Assembly: GCA_016584305.1 (NCBI GenBank) | Contig: JACEEZ010013467.1 | Coordinates: 89,501 to 153,500, forward strand | Reading direction: 5' to 3' | From: Chionoecetes opilio | Taxonomy: Eukaryota; Arthropoda; Malacostraca; Decapoda; Majidae | DNA length: 64,000 nt | Part shown: positions 10,703 through 21,304 of the stretch, piece after piece | Layout of the letters: every line of letters starts with the position of its first letter | How positions within the stretch are numbered: the first letter of the stretch is position 1 | The notes under the pieces: model-generated | The model's database searches: none | What the model was told of the DNA's origin: nothing | The model's input: only the letters and a program-made list of their open reading frames with translations | Program-made: the position numbers and the translations under genes

Positions 10703-13036
10703 TGGTCTGTCGCGATAGTTTGATAGTTAGGTCTGTCGTGATAGTTTGATAGTTAGGTCTGTCGCGATAGTTTGATAGTTAGGTCTGTCGCGATAGTTTG
10801 ATAGTTTGGTCTGTCGCGATAGTTTGATAGTTAGGTCTGTCGCGATAGTTTGATAGTTTGGTCTGTCGCGATAGTTTGATAGTTTGGTCTGTCGCGATAG
10901 TTTGATAGTTTGGTCTGTCGCGATAGTTTGATAGTTTGGTCTGTCGTGATAGTTTGATAGTTAGGTCTGTCGCGATAGTTTGATAGTTTGGTCTGTCGTG
11001 ATAGTTTGATAGTTTGGTCTGTCGTGGTAGTTTGATAGTTAGGTCTGTCGTGATAGTTTGATAGTTAGGTCTGTCGTGATAGTTTGATAGTTTGGTCTGT
11101 CATGATAGTTTGATAGTTAGGTCTGTCGTGATAGTTTGATAGTTTGGTCTGTCATGATAGTTTGATAGTTAGGTCTGTTGTGATAGTTTGATAGTTTGGT
11201 CTGTTGTGATAGTTTGATAGTTTGATAGTTTGGTCTGTCGTGATAGTTTGATAGTTTGGTCTGTCGCGATAGTTTGATAGTTAGGTCTGTCGTGATAGTT
11301 TGATAGTTTGGTCTGTCGTGATAGTTTGATAGTTAGGTCTGTCGTGATAGTTTGATAGTTTGGTCTGTCGCGATAGTTTGATAGTTAGGTCTGTCGTGAT
11401 AGTTTGATAGTTTGGTCTGTCGTGATAGTTTGATAGTTAGGTCTGTCGTGATAGTTTGATAGTTAGGTCTGTCGTGATAGTTTGATAGTTTGGTCTGTCG
11501 TGATAGTTTGATAGTTTGGTCTGTCGTGATAGTTTGATAGTTTGGTCTGTCGTGATAGTTTGATAGTTTGGTCTGTCGTGATAGTTTGATAGTTTGGTCT
11601 GTCGTGATAGTTTGATAGTTTGGTCTGTCGTGATAGTTTGATAGTTTGGTCTGTCGTGATAGTTTGATAGTTAGGTCTGTCGTGATAGTTTGATAGTTTG
11701 GTCTGTCGTGATAGTTTGATAGTTAGGTCGGTCGTGATAGTTTGATAGTTAGGTCTGTCATGATAGTTTGATAGTTAGGTCTGTCGTGATAGTTTGACAG
11801 TTAGGTCTGTCGTGATAGTTTGACAGTTAGGTCTGTCGTGATAGTTTGACAGTTAGGTCTGTCGTGATAGTTTGATAGTTTGGTCTGTCGTGATAGTTTG
11901 ATAGTTTGGTCTGTCGTGATAGTTTGATAGTTTGGTCTGTCGTGATAGTTTGATAGTTAGGTCTGTCATGATAGTTTGATAGTTAGGTCTGTCGTGATAG
12001 TTTGATAGTTTGGTCTGTCGCGATAGTTTGATAGTTTGATAGTTTGGTGTGTCGTGATAGTTTGATAGTTTGATAGTTTGGTGTGTCGTGATATTTGATA
12101 GTTTGGTCTGTCGCGATAGTTTGATAGTTAGGTCTGTTGTGATAGTTTGATAGTTTGGTCTGTCGTGATAGTTTGATAGTTTGGTCTGTCGTGATAGTTT
12201 GATAGTTAGGTCTGTCGTGATAGTTTGATAGTTAGGTCTGTCATGATAGTTTGATAGTTAGGTCTGTCGTGATAGTTTGATAGTTAGGTCTGTCGTGATA
12301 GTTTAATAGTTAGGTCTGTCGTGATAGTTTGATAGTTAGGTCTGTCATGATAGTTTGATAGTTAGGTCTGTCATGATAGTTTGATAGTTAGGTCTGTCAT
12401 GATAGTTTGATAGTTAGGTCTGTCGTGATAGTTTGATAGTTTGGTCTGTCATGATAGTTTGATAGTTTGGTCTGTGTGATAGTTTGATAATTAGGTCTGT
12501 CGCGATAGTTGGATAGTTAGGTCTGTCTTGATAGTTTGGTCTGTCATGATAGTTTGATAGTTTGGTCTGTCGTGATAGTTTGATAGTTAGGTCTGTCGTG
12601 ATAGTTTGATAGTTAGGTCTGTCGTGATAGTTTGATAGTTAGGTCTGTCGTGATAGTTTGATAGTTTGGTCTGTCATGATAGTTTGATAGTTTGGTCTGT
12701 CGTCATAGTTTGATAGTTAGGTCTGTCGTGATAGTTTGATAGTTAGGTCTGTCGTGATAGTTTGATAGTTAGGTCTGTCATGATAGTTTGATAGTTTGGT
12801 CTGTCATCATAGTTTGATAGTTTGGTCTGTTGTGATAGTTTGATAGTTAGGTCTGTCGTGATAGTTTGATAGTTAGGTCTGTCGTGATAGTTTGATAATT
12901 TGGTCTGTCGTCATAGTTTGATAGTTTGGTCTGTCGTGATAGTTTGATAGTTTGGTCTGTCGCGATAGTTTAATAGTTTGGTCTGTCGCGATAGTTGGAT
13001 AGTTTGGTCTGTCGCGATCTGTTTGGTCTGTCGTGA
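10703..13036. repeat. 26-bp minisatellite, about 90 copies
   Basis: Unit GTCTGTCGTGATAGTTTG plus ATAGTTAG or ATAGTTTG, 26 bp. Variation is concentrated at the CpG-containing word, which appears as GTCGCG, GTCGTG, GTCATG or GTTGTG. CGCG forms are commonest in the first ~300 bp. Occasional units lose or gain an 8-bp GATAGTTT block. No coding meaning. Confidence 0.97.
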
Positions 13037-13045
13037 AGGTGATAG

Positions 13046-13365
13046 AGGATAGATAAAGAAGGTGGCTTGGACAAGTAGTAAGGATGTCAGAAGAAAGAAC
13101 AAGAAGTAATGAATTCAAGCTGGAAAAGCATAGATTTAGAAAGCAAATAGGGAAAACTGGTTCACAAATAGGGTGGTAAATTATTTGAATGGACTCAGTT
13201 GTCAGGTGGTCAGTGCGGAGTCAATAGGGAACTTTAAAAGGAGGCTGGATATATTCATGGATGGGGATGAAAGGTGGATGTAGGTAGTGTTAAGTAACAG
13301 GAACTACCACGTGTAGGTCTTGCGGTCTCTTGTAGCTTCATTATTTTCTTATGTTGTTATGTTCT
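13046..13365 (+). mobile_element. LINE 3' end (CR1-like family), 5'-truncated
   Basis: Plus-strand copy of the tail also present at 38476-39290. Its words correspond to SSNEFKLEKH, NWFTNRVVNYLNGL and the GGWM-type end, followed by GTGTTAAGTAACAGGAACTA and the CTTATGTTGTTATGTTC border. Single-base changes break the frame. Confidence 0.8.
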
Positions 13366-13399
13366 AACACCTACACGACTAATGTATGGATAATTTACA

Positions 13400-13575
13400 G
13401 GAGCAAGACAGAGAGGAAGACCGATCACCACATGGAGGCAGTCAGTCAAGGAGGCAGCTGAGGGAATACCCGGGCAGTAACTCTCACTACTGGCAAGGTG
13501 TTGAAAGAGATGCAAGGAATTCAGGAGAGCACTCAGAGACACAACCTTGCATCCGCTGAACAGGAATGGAGTCAA
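13400..13575 (+). pseudogene. LINE ORF2 C-terminal fragment, second family
   Basis: The frame reads GARQRGRPITTWRQSVKEA and then breaks. This is the GRPxxTW(R)xxVKED signature found at the C-terminus of several non-LTR retrotransposon ORF2 proteins. The rest (to about 13575) is related sequence in shifted frames. Confidence 0.5.
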
Positions 13576-14018
13576 GTAAGTCAAGTTGAAAATTCTTACT
13601 TTTTTTTACAATATTCCCTTGATAATTTTTATAATTCAGATTTTTGTTTTGTTATATATGTAAATAAGTTTAAAGTTAATAATGATAATAATAATAATAA
13701 GGTTATGTTATGTAAATTGGATCATTTTTGTAATGTCAGAAATTTTGTTGTTTTTTGTTTTGAATTATTAATTTTCTTGGAGTTATTTTGCATATTTAGG
13801 ATGTGTATTTTTTGTGTGAACGAATTGGCGTAGGTTGATTGCCACTTCACATGTAGGAGAAGACCCTGAGTATAGATATAGGAAGGGGGCTGTAGTGGTG
13901 TTCACTGTTCAGGTGTCCAGGTGGTGAGGACGTTATTCGTGTTTTGGGCGGGAGGTATCTTAGGTCCGCGGGGATTATTCAGATGTACGTCGGTGCACTT
14001 TTAATTTAGTTTATATAT
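13576..14018. other. AT-rich stretch without recognised feature
   Basis: T-rich sequence with a short (AAT)n run near 13690. The 111-aa frame at 13498-13833 starts in LINE debris and runs through low-complexity sequence. I see no gene. Confidence 0.6.
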
Positions 14019-14022
14019 TTAA

Positions 14023-14226
14023 CCCCTTCAAGCCCAGATCTTTCCTTTGCTATATAAAAATCGTATCTTGTTAGCCATAAAATTACGAAAAGTAACTTAA
14101 TATACCAAATTGGTTAGTCAACAAGGATACTAAACAGGTCATATCTATAAAATATTGCTTATATTAATTAAAATTGTCTAATGGTACCCAAATTACAAAG
14201 GAAATTACGTTCTGGGCCTCAAGGGG
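14023..14226. mobile_element. TTAA-targeting MITE, small family, copy 1
   Basis: Flanked by TTAA at 14019-14022 and 14227-14230. Ends are CCCCTTCAAGCCCAGA and, inverted, CCCCTTGAGGCCCAGA. Second copy at 46337-46541 with the same length class and interior (GGATCTTTCC, ACAGGTCATATCTATAAAAT). CCCY termini with TTAA fit piggyBac-derived MITEs. Confidence 0.92.
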
Positions 14227-14440
14227 TTAAGGGTAATCAGTTTTAGGCTCACAGCTGAAACCCAATACGTCACCCAGCACAATAATTTGAATAGCCACCC
14301 ATTCCATGATTCACATCCTTTTGTTCATCCTCCACCTCACTTTCCCACATCTTAGACTTCTGGTCCACTCCTGACAGCATCTCTCTCCTTACTCGCAATT
14401 CTACTTCACTTCTTCTTTCTGTTTAACATCAGTTTTTTCC

Positions 14441-14803
14441 ATGATATTTTATGAGGTTAGACGGCCGATGATACGCTTCCAATTATCTCTATCCATTGCC
14501 TCAACTTCTTCAATGCCCAATGCTGCCAGATCCTCTTCCACACACTGCCTCCATGTCTTTCTTGGCCTGCCCGGTGGACGGCTACCTGGAACTTCCACTC
14601 TAACAGCTCTCCCCAATGCCTCACCACCTTCTCTCCTCTTCACGGGCCCAAACTACCTCCATCTCCTTACTCTCAGCACTGTACTCAGCTCCTTCAATCC
14701 ACATTTTCTTGCCACCTCTTCACTGGACACTACATCTCTCCATGTGATCCCAGTCATATATCTCAACATTCGCCGATCACACCCAACCAACACATACAGT
14801 AAA
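14441..14803 (-). pseudogene. RTE-type LINE ORF2 C-terminus
   Basis: Minus-strand frames give CDRRMLRYMTGITWRD and then, after one frameshift near 14645, RREGGEALGRAVRVEVPG, RPPGRPRKTWRQCVEED and DNWKRIIGRLTS-stop. This is the conserved end of RTE-like ORF2 (the region after RT, with GRPRKTW). It is 5'-truncated near 14803. Related copies lie at 25700-26380 and 46312-46740. Confidence 0.85.
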
Positions 14804-15375
14804 CAACTAGAGGGGCTACCTCTAGCCCCTCCACACAATAATAAGTCGCTCAAATATGCTAAAACAGCACATATTGTATTACTTGTACTCACCAAAACCA
14901 TTGTATTTATACTATACTTATAAGTACACACACTTATAATACCACATGATAATAATAATAATAACAATACAGATTAATCTAGAACATATACACATAAGAA
15001 CTCATAAACCATCAATTTCTTACTACTTAAAGATTAGATTATACACCCACACATATTTTTCATCTTGTAATGCTTCTATTATACTCCAAAGTTAGCATAG
15101 ACCTCCCTACACACATACACAGACACACACAGATTGAATTATATTCCTCTCTCTCTCTCTCTTTCTCTCTCTCTCATTATTGAAGTAATGATTAATCTAG
15201 CAATGCTTATCATATTTTCATGTCTTGTAGTAAGTTTTGTCTAATATGTGATTTTTAAGGAATATCTGAAAGTATCATGTCATTGTGAATTGGCTGAAAT
15301 AGGGACTTCTAATCATTGTAACTGAAAACTAACTCCAGATTCGTGTTCAGCATGCCCGAAAACTGCTAGGAACTA
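14804..15375. other. Non-coding stretch with CT-rich run
   Basis: Contains short A-rich runs and a (CT)n block near 15148-15174. The end (about 15315-15372) is a dispersed repeat with CCAGATTCGTGTTCAGCA, also near 28435 and 48215. No gene seen. Confidence 0.6.
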
Positions 15376-15723
15376 CAGTCGACCCTCAATTTAACGGACT
15401 AAAGGGGGGATAAATAGTCCGTTAAAGCCGATTGTCCGTTACTGCGAGGGTATTTTCCCAAGGGGTGTGAAAATATAGAAAAAACACAGGAAAGAATGTG
15501 AAATAAATGAGAAATAATCACAAACACAAGCAGACCGTGTAACTATGTTGGGAGGCAGACAGTGACTGGCGCTACATCAGAGATTGGCACACTCGCCCAT
15601 GACTGTTCGGGACGGGTATTAGGAGAGGTAGTAAGCATCCAGGCTCGCTCATTACTGCTTGGTATGCTATGAAATATCATTATTCTAGGTGAATGTAGAC
15701 ATATAATCGCATTTTAATGACTA

Positions 15724-16480
15724 CAGGGAGGTCCCGTTATACGAGCATTCGGTATACGAGAATCCGATGATACGAGATGTGTAAATTAGGGTCTATTTTC
15801 AATATACGAGATCGAAAATCCAATGATACGACATTGAAACTGGGGTGAGTAAAATTATCAAGTTCAAAATGCGCGCCCTACCACTCCCTAGCTGGACAAA
15901 GGGGGATTTGGTTGACCCCAGTGAGGTCACCCCTACCAAGCCGTGACCTGAAGGGTAATTAAGCATATGGTGCGGCCTGACATTTAGGGGTAATTAGCAG
16001 GTGTGCAGCCTTAACCTTGGGACCGCAGTCAGGTCACCCCTAGCAAGGCGTGACCTGAAGGGTAATTAAGCATATGGCGCGGCCTGACCATTAGGGGTAA
16101 TTAGCAGGTGTGGGGCTCCAACCTTGGGACCCCTACACTACCTTCTCTTGTATCACGCGGTGTCCCCTACATTACAACGTCTTTTTTGCTTGTTATGCAT
16201 GTTTTATGTTTAATTAATGTGCAGTTATGTTATTTTGTGTGCTATTTTCTCTTTCAGAATGCTTTTTCTACAGAATAGGTAGTACAGTGTGGGTAATATA
16301 GACGCTGTGTGTTTGTTGTGTTTGCAACAAAAATTATTATTATTATTTTTTTTTTTTAATTGGTGGGGTCCTGGAACCAAACCTATATTTTACCATTAGT
16401 TATGTGTTTCGTTATACGATATTTCGCTTTACGAGTATGCCAGGTGGAACCTAACTGCTCGTATCTTCGGGACCTCCCTG
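15724..16480. mobile_element. TA-targeting MITE, family 1 copy C
   Basis: Same orientation and ends as copy A (CAGGGAGGTCCCG and CGGGACCTCCCTG), flanked by TA at 15722-15723 and 16481-16482. Contains the same internal ~110-bp direct duplication as copy A. Confidence 0.9.
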
Positions 16481-17159
16481 TATTATTCATACATATGAGT
16501 AAAAATATGAAAATACAAGCAAGGCGCTCATCCACGTCTGGCAGCGCGGCCTGGGCAGCAGCAGCAGCATCATGAGACATTATAATCACCCAAAAATGAG
16601 ATAAAAAGGAAGAAAAAGTCTCCCGTAAAGTGATGAATTATCCCTAAAATGTTGACGTTTTTTCTTGCCGTCTGGCTAGTGAAAGGTAAACAAACAAATG
16701 ATTACAAACCAGACGCAGGCCGTGGCTGTCAAAGGTATTGCTTATCATGACTATTGCTCATTATTATATATATTATATGGTCGTGATGAGCTGTTCTATA
16801 CATGTGTCACTATTTAGGTCAGTGTAGCACTGTACTAAGCCTTAAATAAGGGTGATTTAAAGTAATCGTCCAGACCATTTCATCATTCCTGATTTAATGC
16901 AATCAAATTATAGCCATTAGCGAGTACAACAACAATATGTTGTCACTTTTTGCATCCAGTCAGCCGTTTTTAAATAATCAAAATCTGCAAATTTCCCGAG
17001 CTCTCAAAATGCTCCTCAAGGCTTGCAGGCGACGCAGCACGGCTCGGTGACGTCACAAGTGGAAGCCTCTGCTGACCAGAAGCACGTAAACACAAGAGAT
17101 AAATATAATACTTGAAGATTTTTGGGTGTTTCTGATAGATTCTTTTTGCGATATGCCAC

Positions 17160-17333
17160 ATGCATGCATTCTTTATCCTTTATGGGTGCAGCAAGACAGC
17201 TGTGCCTTTCCAGAAAAGTTTGCACACGTTTCCGACTGATACAACAACGTTAAATGTGTGGAAGAGATTTGTGCGGCGGACTCGGGGAGATTGGAACGGG
17301 AAGTTGAAATTTGCAAGGATTTGTAGTAATACA
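17160..17333 (+). pseudogene. THAP-type zinc finger fragment
   Basis: The plus frame reads MHAFFILYGCSK, then SLHTFPTD, WKRFVRRTRGDW and FARICSNTL before entering CA repeats. The spacing of GC, FP, W and the C near the end matches THAP C2CH fingers, the DNA-binding part of Kolobok and P-type transposases. The first Cys and final His-Phe are not clean in this frame, and the protein stops in the microsatellite. Truncated, non-functional here. Confidence 0.6.
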
Positions 17334-17335
17334 CT

Positions 17336-17354
17336 CACCACACACACACACACA

Positions 17355-17397
<43 letters not shown>

Positions 17398-17463
17398 CAC
17401 TCACCTCACACACACACACTCACCTCACACACACACACTCACTCACTCACTCACTCACTCACC
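17336..17463. repeat. (CA)n / (CTCA)n microsatellite
   Basis: CACACA tracts interrupted by CTCACCTCACAC, then ACTC repeats. It truncates the THAP fragment. Confidence 0.95.
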
Positions 17464-17604
17464 GGATGCTGTTGTGTTTTCCTGACCTTTTCGACGCCTC
17501 CACACAAATAGCGTCACCATCATCACTATCACCACCAAGACTCCCACTCCCACCTAGTGTTGACGTGAGGGCTCCAACCTGGGGAGCAGGCGTGGCGGGA
17601 GCAT

Positions 17605-19130
17605 TGACTGGGTGTGGGTGGGGTGTGGTAGGAGATGGGGTGTATGGGGTGGACTGGAGTGTGGTAGGAAATGTGATGGACTGGGGTGTGGTAGTAAATG
17701 TGATGGACTGGCGTGTGGTAGTAAATGGGGTGGACTGGCGTGTGGTAGTAAATGGGGTGGACTGGGGTGTGGTAGTAAATGGGGTGGACTGGGGTGTGGT
17801 AGTAAATGTGATGGACTGGCGTGTGGTAGTAAATGTGATGGACTGGGGTGTGGTAGTAAATGTGATGGACTGGCGTGTGGTAGTAAATGTGATGGACTGG
17901 GGTGTGGTAGTAAATGGGGTGGACTGGGGTGTGGTAGTAAATGGGGTGGACTGGCGTGTGGTAGTAAATGGGGTGGACTGGGGTGTGGTAGTAAATGGGG
18001 TGGACTGAGGTGTGGTAGTAAATGGGGTGGACTGGCGTGTGGTAGTAAATGGGGTGGACTGGGGTGTGGTAGTAAATGGGGTGGACTGGGGTGTGGTAGT
18101 AAATGTGATGGACTGGGGTGTGGTAGTAAATGGGGTGGACTGGGGTGTGGTAGTAAATGGGGTGGACTGGGGTGTGGTAGTAAATGGGGTGGACTGGGTG
18201 TGGTAATGTGTGGTAGGTGTAGAAATGGGGTGGACTGGCGTGTGGTAGTAAATGGGGTGGACTGGCGTGTGGTAGTAAATGGGGTGGACTGGGGTGTGGT
18301 AGTAAATGGGGTGGACTGGCGTGTGGTAGTAAATGGGGTGGACTGGGTGTGGTAGTAAATGGGGTGGACTGGCGTGTGGTAGTAAATGGGGTGGACTGGG
18401 GTGTGGTAGTAAATGGGGTGGACTGGGGTGTGGTAGTAAATGGGGTGGACTGGGGTGTGGTAGTAAATGGGGTGGACTGGGGTGTGGTAGTAAATGGGGT
18501 GGACTGGGGTGTGGTAGTAAATGGGGTGGACTGGGGTGTGGTAGTAAATGTGATGGACTGGGGTGTGGTAGTAAATGGGGTGGACTGGCGTGTGGTAGTA
18601 AATGGGGTGGACTGGCGTGTGGTAGTAAATGTGGTGGACTGGGGTGTGGTAGTAAATGGGGTGGACTGGCGTGTGGTAGTAAATGGGGTGGACTGGGGTG
18701 TGGTAGTAAATGGGGTGGACTGGGGTGTGGTAGTAAATGGGGTGGACTGGGGTGTGGTAGTAAATGGGGTGGACTGGCGTGTGGTAGTAAATGGGGTGGA
18801 CTGGGGTGTGGTAGTAAATGGGGTGGACTGGCGTGTGGTAGTAAATGGGGTGGACTGGGTGTGGTAGTAAATGGGGTGGACTGGCGTGTGGTAGTAAATG
18901 GGGTGGACTGGGGTGTGGTAGTAAATGGGGTGGACTGGGTGTGGTAGTAAATGGGGTGGACTGGGGTGTGGTAGTAAATGGGGTGGACTGGCGGTGTGGT
19001 AGTAAATGGGGTGGACTGGCGTGTGGTAGTAAATGGGGTGGACTGGGGTGTGGTAGTAAATGGGGTGGACTGGGTGTGGTAGTAAATGGGGTGGACTGGC
19101 GTGTGGTAGTAAATGGGGTGGACGGGGTGT
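17605..19130. repeat. 27-bp minisatellite, about 55 copies
   Basis: Unit GGTGTGGTAGTAAATGGGG plus TGGACTGG, 27 bp, with GGCGTG and AATGTGATG variants. As 27 is divisible by 3, frames stay open through the array in several phases. The minus strand gives repeated HPIYYHTPV and the plus strand GSKWGGLGC or VVVNGVDWG. Length variants (GGACTGGGTG, one G short) shift the phase about six times. I regard all of these frames as non-coding. Confidence 0.97.
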
Positions 19131-19189
19131 GGTGTAAGGGGTGGGGGGTGTGGTAGGGTAATGGGGTGGAAGGCGTGTATATTGTGTAA

Positions 19190-19425
19190 GGGGTTGTTGT
19201 GTGTAAGGGGTTGTTGTGTGTAAGGGGTTGTTGTGTGTAAGGGGTTGTTGCGTGTAAGGGGTTGTTGTGTGTAAGGGGTTGTTGTGTGTAAGGGGTTGTT
19301 GTGTGTAAGGGGTTGTTGTGTGTAAGGGGTTGTTGTGTGTATGGGGTTGTTGTGTGTAAGGGGTTGTTGTGTGTAAGGGGTTGTTGTGTGTAAGGGGTTG
19401 TTGTGTGTAAGGGGTTGTTGTTGCC
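19190..19425. repeat. 17-bp minisatellite, about 14 copies
   Basis: Unit TGTGTAAGGGGTTGTTG, almost invariant (one TGCG, one TATG variant). It directly follows the 27-bp array and abuts the P2X7-like coding fragment. Confidence 0.95.
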
Positions 19426-19427
19426 TC

Positions 19428-19630
19428 TAACATCTGTTCGTCCGCCTCGTATTCTGGTTCAAACATATAGGGTTGGGCTCCCATCATAATCTGAGGTTCG
19501 TTTAATTTCCTCATATATGCGAGCAGCGTCATTTATTTCGGTCTCAGATTGAGCATCGTACTCTAGATCTGTAACACCGACAGATTCACTGTCTGACACC
19601 GAAGTACAATCGCTCATCATCACATTTGGT
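19428..19630 (-). pseudogene. N-terminal fragment of P2X7-like (P2XR_C family) transposon accessory protein
   Basis: From the ATG at 19630 the minus strand reads an acidic leader (MMSDCTSVSDSESVG, DLEYDAQSETEIND, AARIYEEIKRTSDYDG). The next meaningful words, QPYMFEPEYEADEQ, lie in another frame after about 19485. PY(M/R)FEP is typical of the proteins annotated P2X purinoceptor 7-like in invertebrates, many of which are transposon-borne. The frame then runs into the minisatellites, producing an artefactual 667-aa ORF. Fragment only. Confidence 0.5.
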
Positions 19631-19686
19631 GACAGGTGTCACACAGGCAGAAGACTGTTGTTTACATTGGAGCTCCTCCTGTGACG

Positions 19687-20041
19687 TCATCAATAATATT
19701 CGTAGCCCTGTTGGAGGGAAGACAAAAAAATCCGCGCGCTTTTTACAAAAGTCGCATTTTTACGGAAATAAGGCCTGGAAATAAATTATTTTTGGTGGAT
19801 TAGGTGTTTTGATTGTGCATAAAACATAATTAGGAAAAGAAAAAGTGGGTCTGGACGATTACTTTAAGGTGTTGAGGTGACAGGGAAATGAGGAGGACAG
19901 TCTCCCTGTCACCTCAACACCTTAAAGTAATCGTCCAGACCCATTTTTTTTTCTAATTATGTTGAATGCACATTCAAAACACCTATTCCACCAAAAACAT
20001 TTTTTTCTTCCCTCCAACAGGGCTACGAATATTATTGATGA
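19687..20041. repeat. Inverted duplication / hairpin across the Kolobok right end
   Basis: Outer arms 19687-19721 and 20007-20041 are perfect complements (35 bp). Inner arms 19793-19885 and 19904-19992 are imperfect complements, about 90% by eye. The centre is an 18-nt loop (19886-19903). About 70 bp of the left arm (19722-19792) is missing from the right. The duplicated unit includes the element terminus and flanking target. Confidence 0.9.
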
Positions 20042-20344
20042 CAGTCTTGCAGCGACTACGCCATATCATAATCACTATTTTAAACAATACACACCTTCTA
20101 CCACTAAATCACTAGCAACACAGGCTCCTTCCTTATATATCTTAATATCTGATAATCAAAACTCTTTAAAACCCAAGCATTCCAAAATAAAATGAGAAAA
20201 TAATAAATTATGTTGAGTTGACAATTCGAGCGGCGATGAGCAGTCTGACATGCCATTCTTGCCCGCAAATTTTTCACCCAAATGGAGTCCGTTAAATCCG
20301 AAGTCTGTTAAACCGAGTTCCGTTAAATCGATGGTTGACTGTAC

Positions 20345-20530
20345 TATAGTTCTTCCTCCTCCCATTTCCTCTCCTCCCTTTCTTCTCCTCCTCCCTTCCT
20401 TGTCGCACCTCCTTCCTTCTCCTCCCCCTCTCCCCTCCTTACCCCTCCTCTTCCCTTCCCCCCCTTCCTCCTTTTCTCACTTCTCCCCTTCTTCCTCCTC
20501 CCCCTCCCGCCGCCTTCCTCCTCCTATCGT
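20345..20530. repeat. Polypyrimidine (CTCC/TTCC) tract
   Basis: Almost purely C and T on the plus strand, as CCTCCT and TTCCTC words. The proline/serine-rich 97-aa frame is low complexity. Confidence 0.85.
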
Positions 20531-20579
20531 ATTTATACGGTAATTATAAATGATCATATATCAGATCACGCTGGGCAGC

Positions 20580-20740
20580 CGTGGCACGCACCGCATGGGA
20601 GAGGTCGGACTCCCACTAGTAAGGCTAAGGATAATTCAAACTTGCTCGAATTATGGAAAGTTATTGAAAAATTTAAACTGGCCTGAAACAGGTTGAATTA
20701 TCCGAAGTTTGAATTATACGGGTTCGATTTAGAGAGGGTT
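20580..20740. mobile_element. Possible TA element right end
   Basis: Ends with GGTTCGATTTAGAGAGGGTT followed by TTCTGTA. This resembles inverted termini (CAGAAAACCCTCTC) of the other TA elements here, and repeats TTGAATTA words. I cannot find the left terminus. Confidence 0.4.
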
Positions 20741-20985
20741 TTCTGTAATCCAACTTCTTCGTCAAAGCCCATATCTCAAAACCATACAGCAGTATTGATC
20801 TTGTACATGCTACAAATACTCTTTCTCTGTTTTTCAGTGGAATACTCCATTTTTCTCTCTCCTTACTCTCAATCCACTCATTCTTTCTCTTACCACCTCC
20901 TGCATTATTCTTTGTTAAGCTTAGTAACTATTTCTTTTCTACATCTTTTTAAGTATGCCATACTTTCCTCTTGTAGCGTGCCAAT
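20741..20985 (-). pseudogene. LINE ORF2 fragment (RTE-like, post-RT region)
   Basis: The minus strand reads CTRSILLYGFEIWALTKKL, matching the ...LLYGSETWALTK motif at the end of the reverse transcriptase of RTE-like LINEs. Sequence downstream continues with frame breaks. Short remnant. Confidence 0.7.
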
Positions 20986-21071
20986 TTTTATCCCTAGGCT
21001 TTGTATCGCTACATAAACATGTCCCTGGGCGTCTACACAATACTACAATTGCTACTGATAAGCTGATGTAG

Positions 21072-21225
21072 TAGGAAATCTTCAAGAATCCTCATGTAAC
21101 TACTCGGGAACTCAAAGTGCTCATGGTAATGTTTCAGTCAGGATCATTCAAGAGTATTGCCGGAAAGACGTGAACCCTCCACTCCGATGACCAAGAAAGA
21201 AGCCTCTCTTAATGAAGGCCATGAG
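21072..21225 (+). pseudogene. Tc1-like transposase HTH fragment (plus copy)
   Basis: Words in the plus frames give NPHVTTREL, then VSVRIIQEYC, then PRKKPLLMKAM, with one frameshift. This is the layout of the paired HTH domain of Tc1 transposases (T-tRTIqRrL ... RRPrKKPLLT..m). No catalytic DDE domain follows. Confidence 0.65.
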
Positions 21226-21304
21226 AAGAGCACACCCGGGACCTCACAGGATACCTTGTTAGTGTTTATTCACTGAGGTAAAGGCATATATCCCAGGCAG
21301 GCTC

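Larger units (their letters stand above)
16861..19863. mobile_element. Kolobok-like element (TTAA target, AG termini, THAP remnant)
   Basis: Termini are AGTAATCGTCCAGACC at 16861-16876 and its exact inverse ending at 19863, flanked by TTAA at 16857-16860 and 19864-19867. TTAA plus a purine-purine terminus plus a THAP-like finger (17160-17333) is the Kolobok signature. A fragment resembling the P2X7-like accessory protein reads inward from the other end. The space between is filled by CA repeats and two minisatellites, so the element is non-autonomous. Confidence 0.72.
15376..20341. mobile_element. Composite TA-targeting element with nested insertions
   Basis: Left end CAGTCGACCCTCAATTTAAC after TA (15374-15375). 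The right end, read inward, is CAGTCAACCATCGATTTAAC before TA (20342-20343). A short relative with the same ends is at 26649-27047. Inside it are MITE copy C (15724-16480), the Kolobok-like element (16861-19863) and the inverted duplication 19687-20041. Its own interior (GACAGTCTTGCAGCGACTA, AGGCTCCTTCCTTATATATC) matches the middle of copy B. Termini resemble Tigger. Confidence 0.72.

Noticed and set aside
10703..13036. CRISPR-like array of 26-bp units
   Set aside because: Units are head-to-tail without spacers, and variation is point mutation.
14441..14923. 160-aa plus-strand ORF
   Set aside because: Shadow of the LINE ORF2 C-terminus encoded on the minus strand.
17529..19532. 667-aa reverse ORF
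   Set aside because: Only its first ~37 codons are non-repetitive. The rest is 17-bp and 27-bp minisatellite staying open because of period length.
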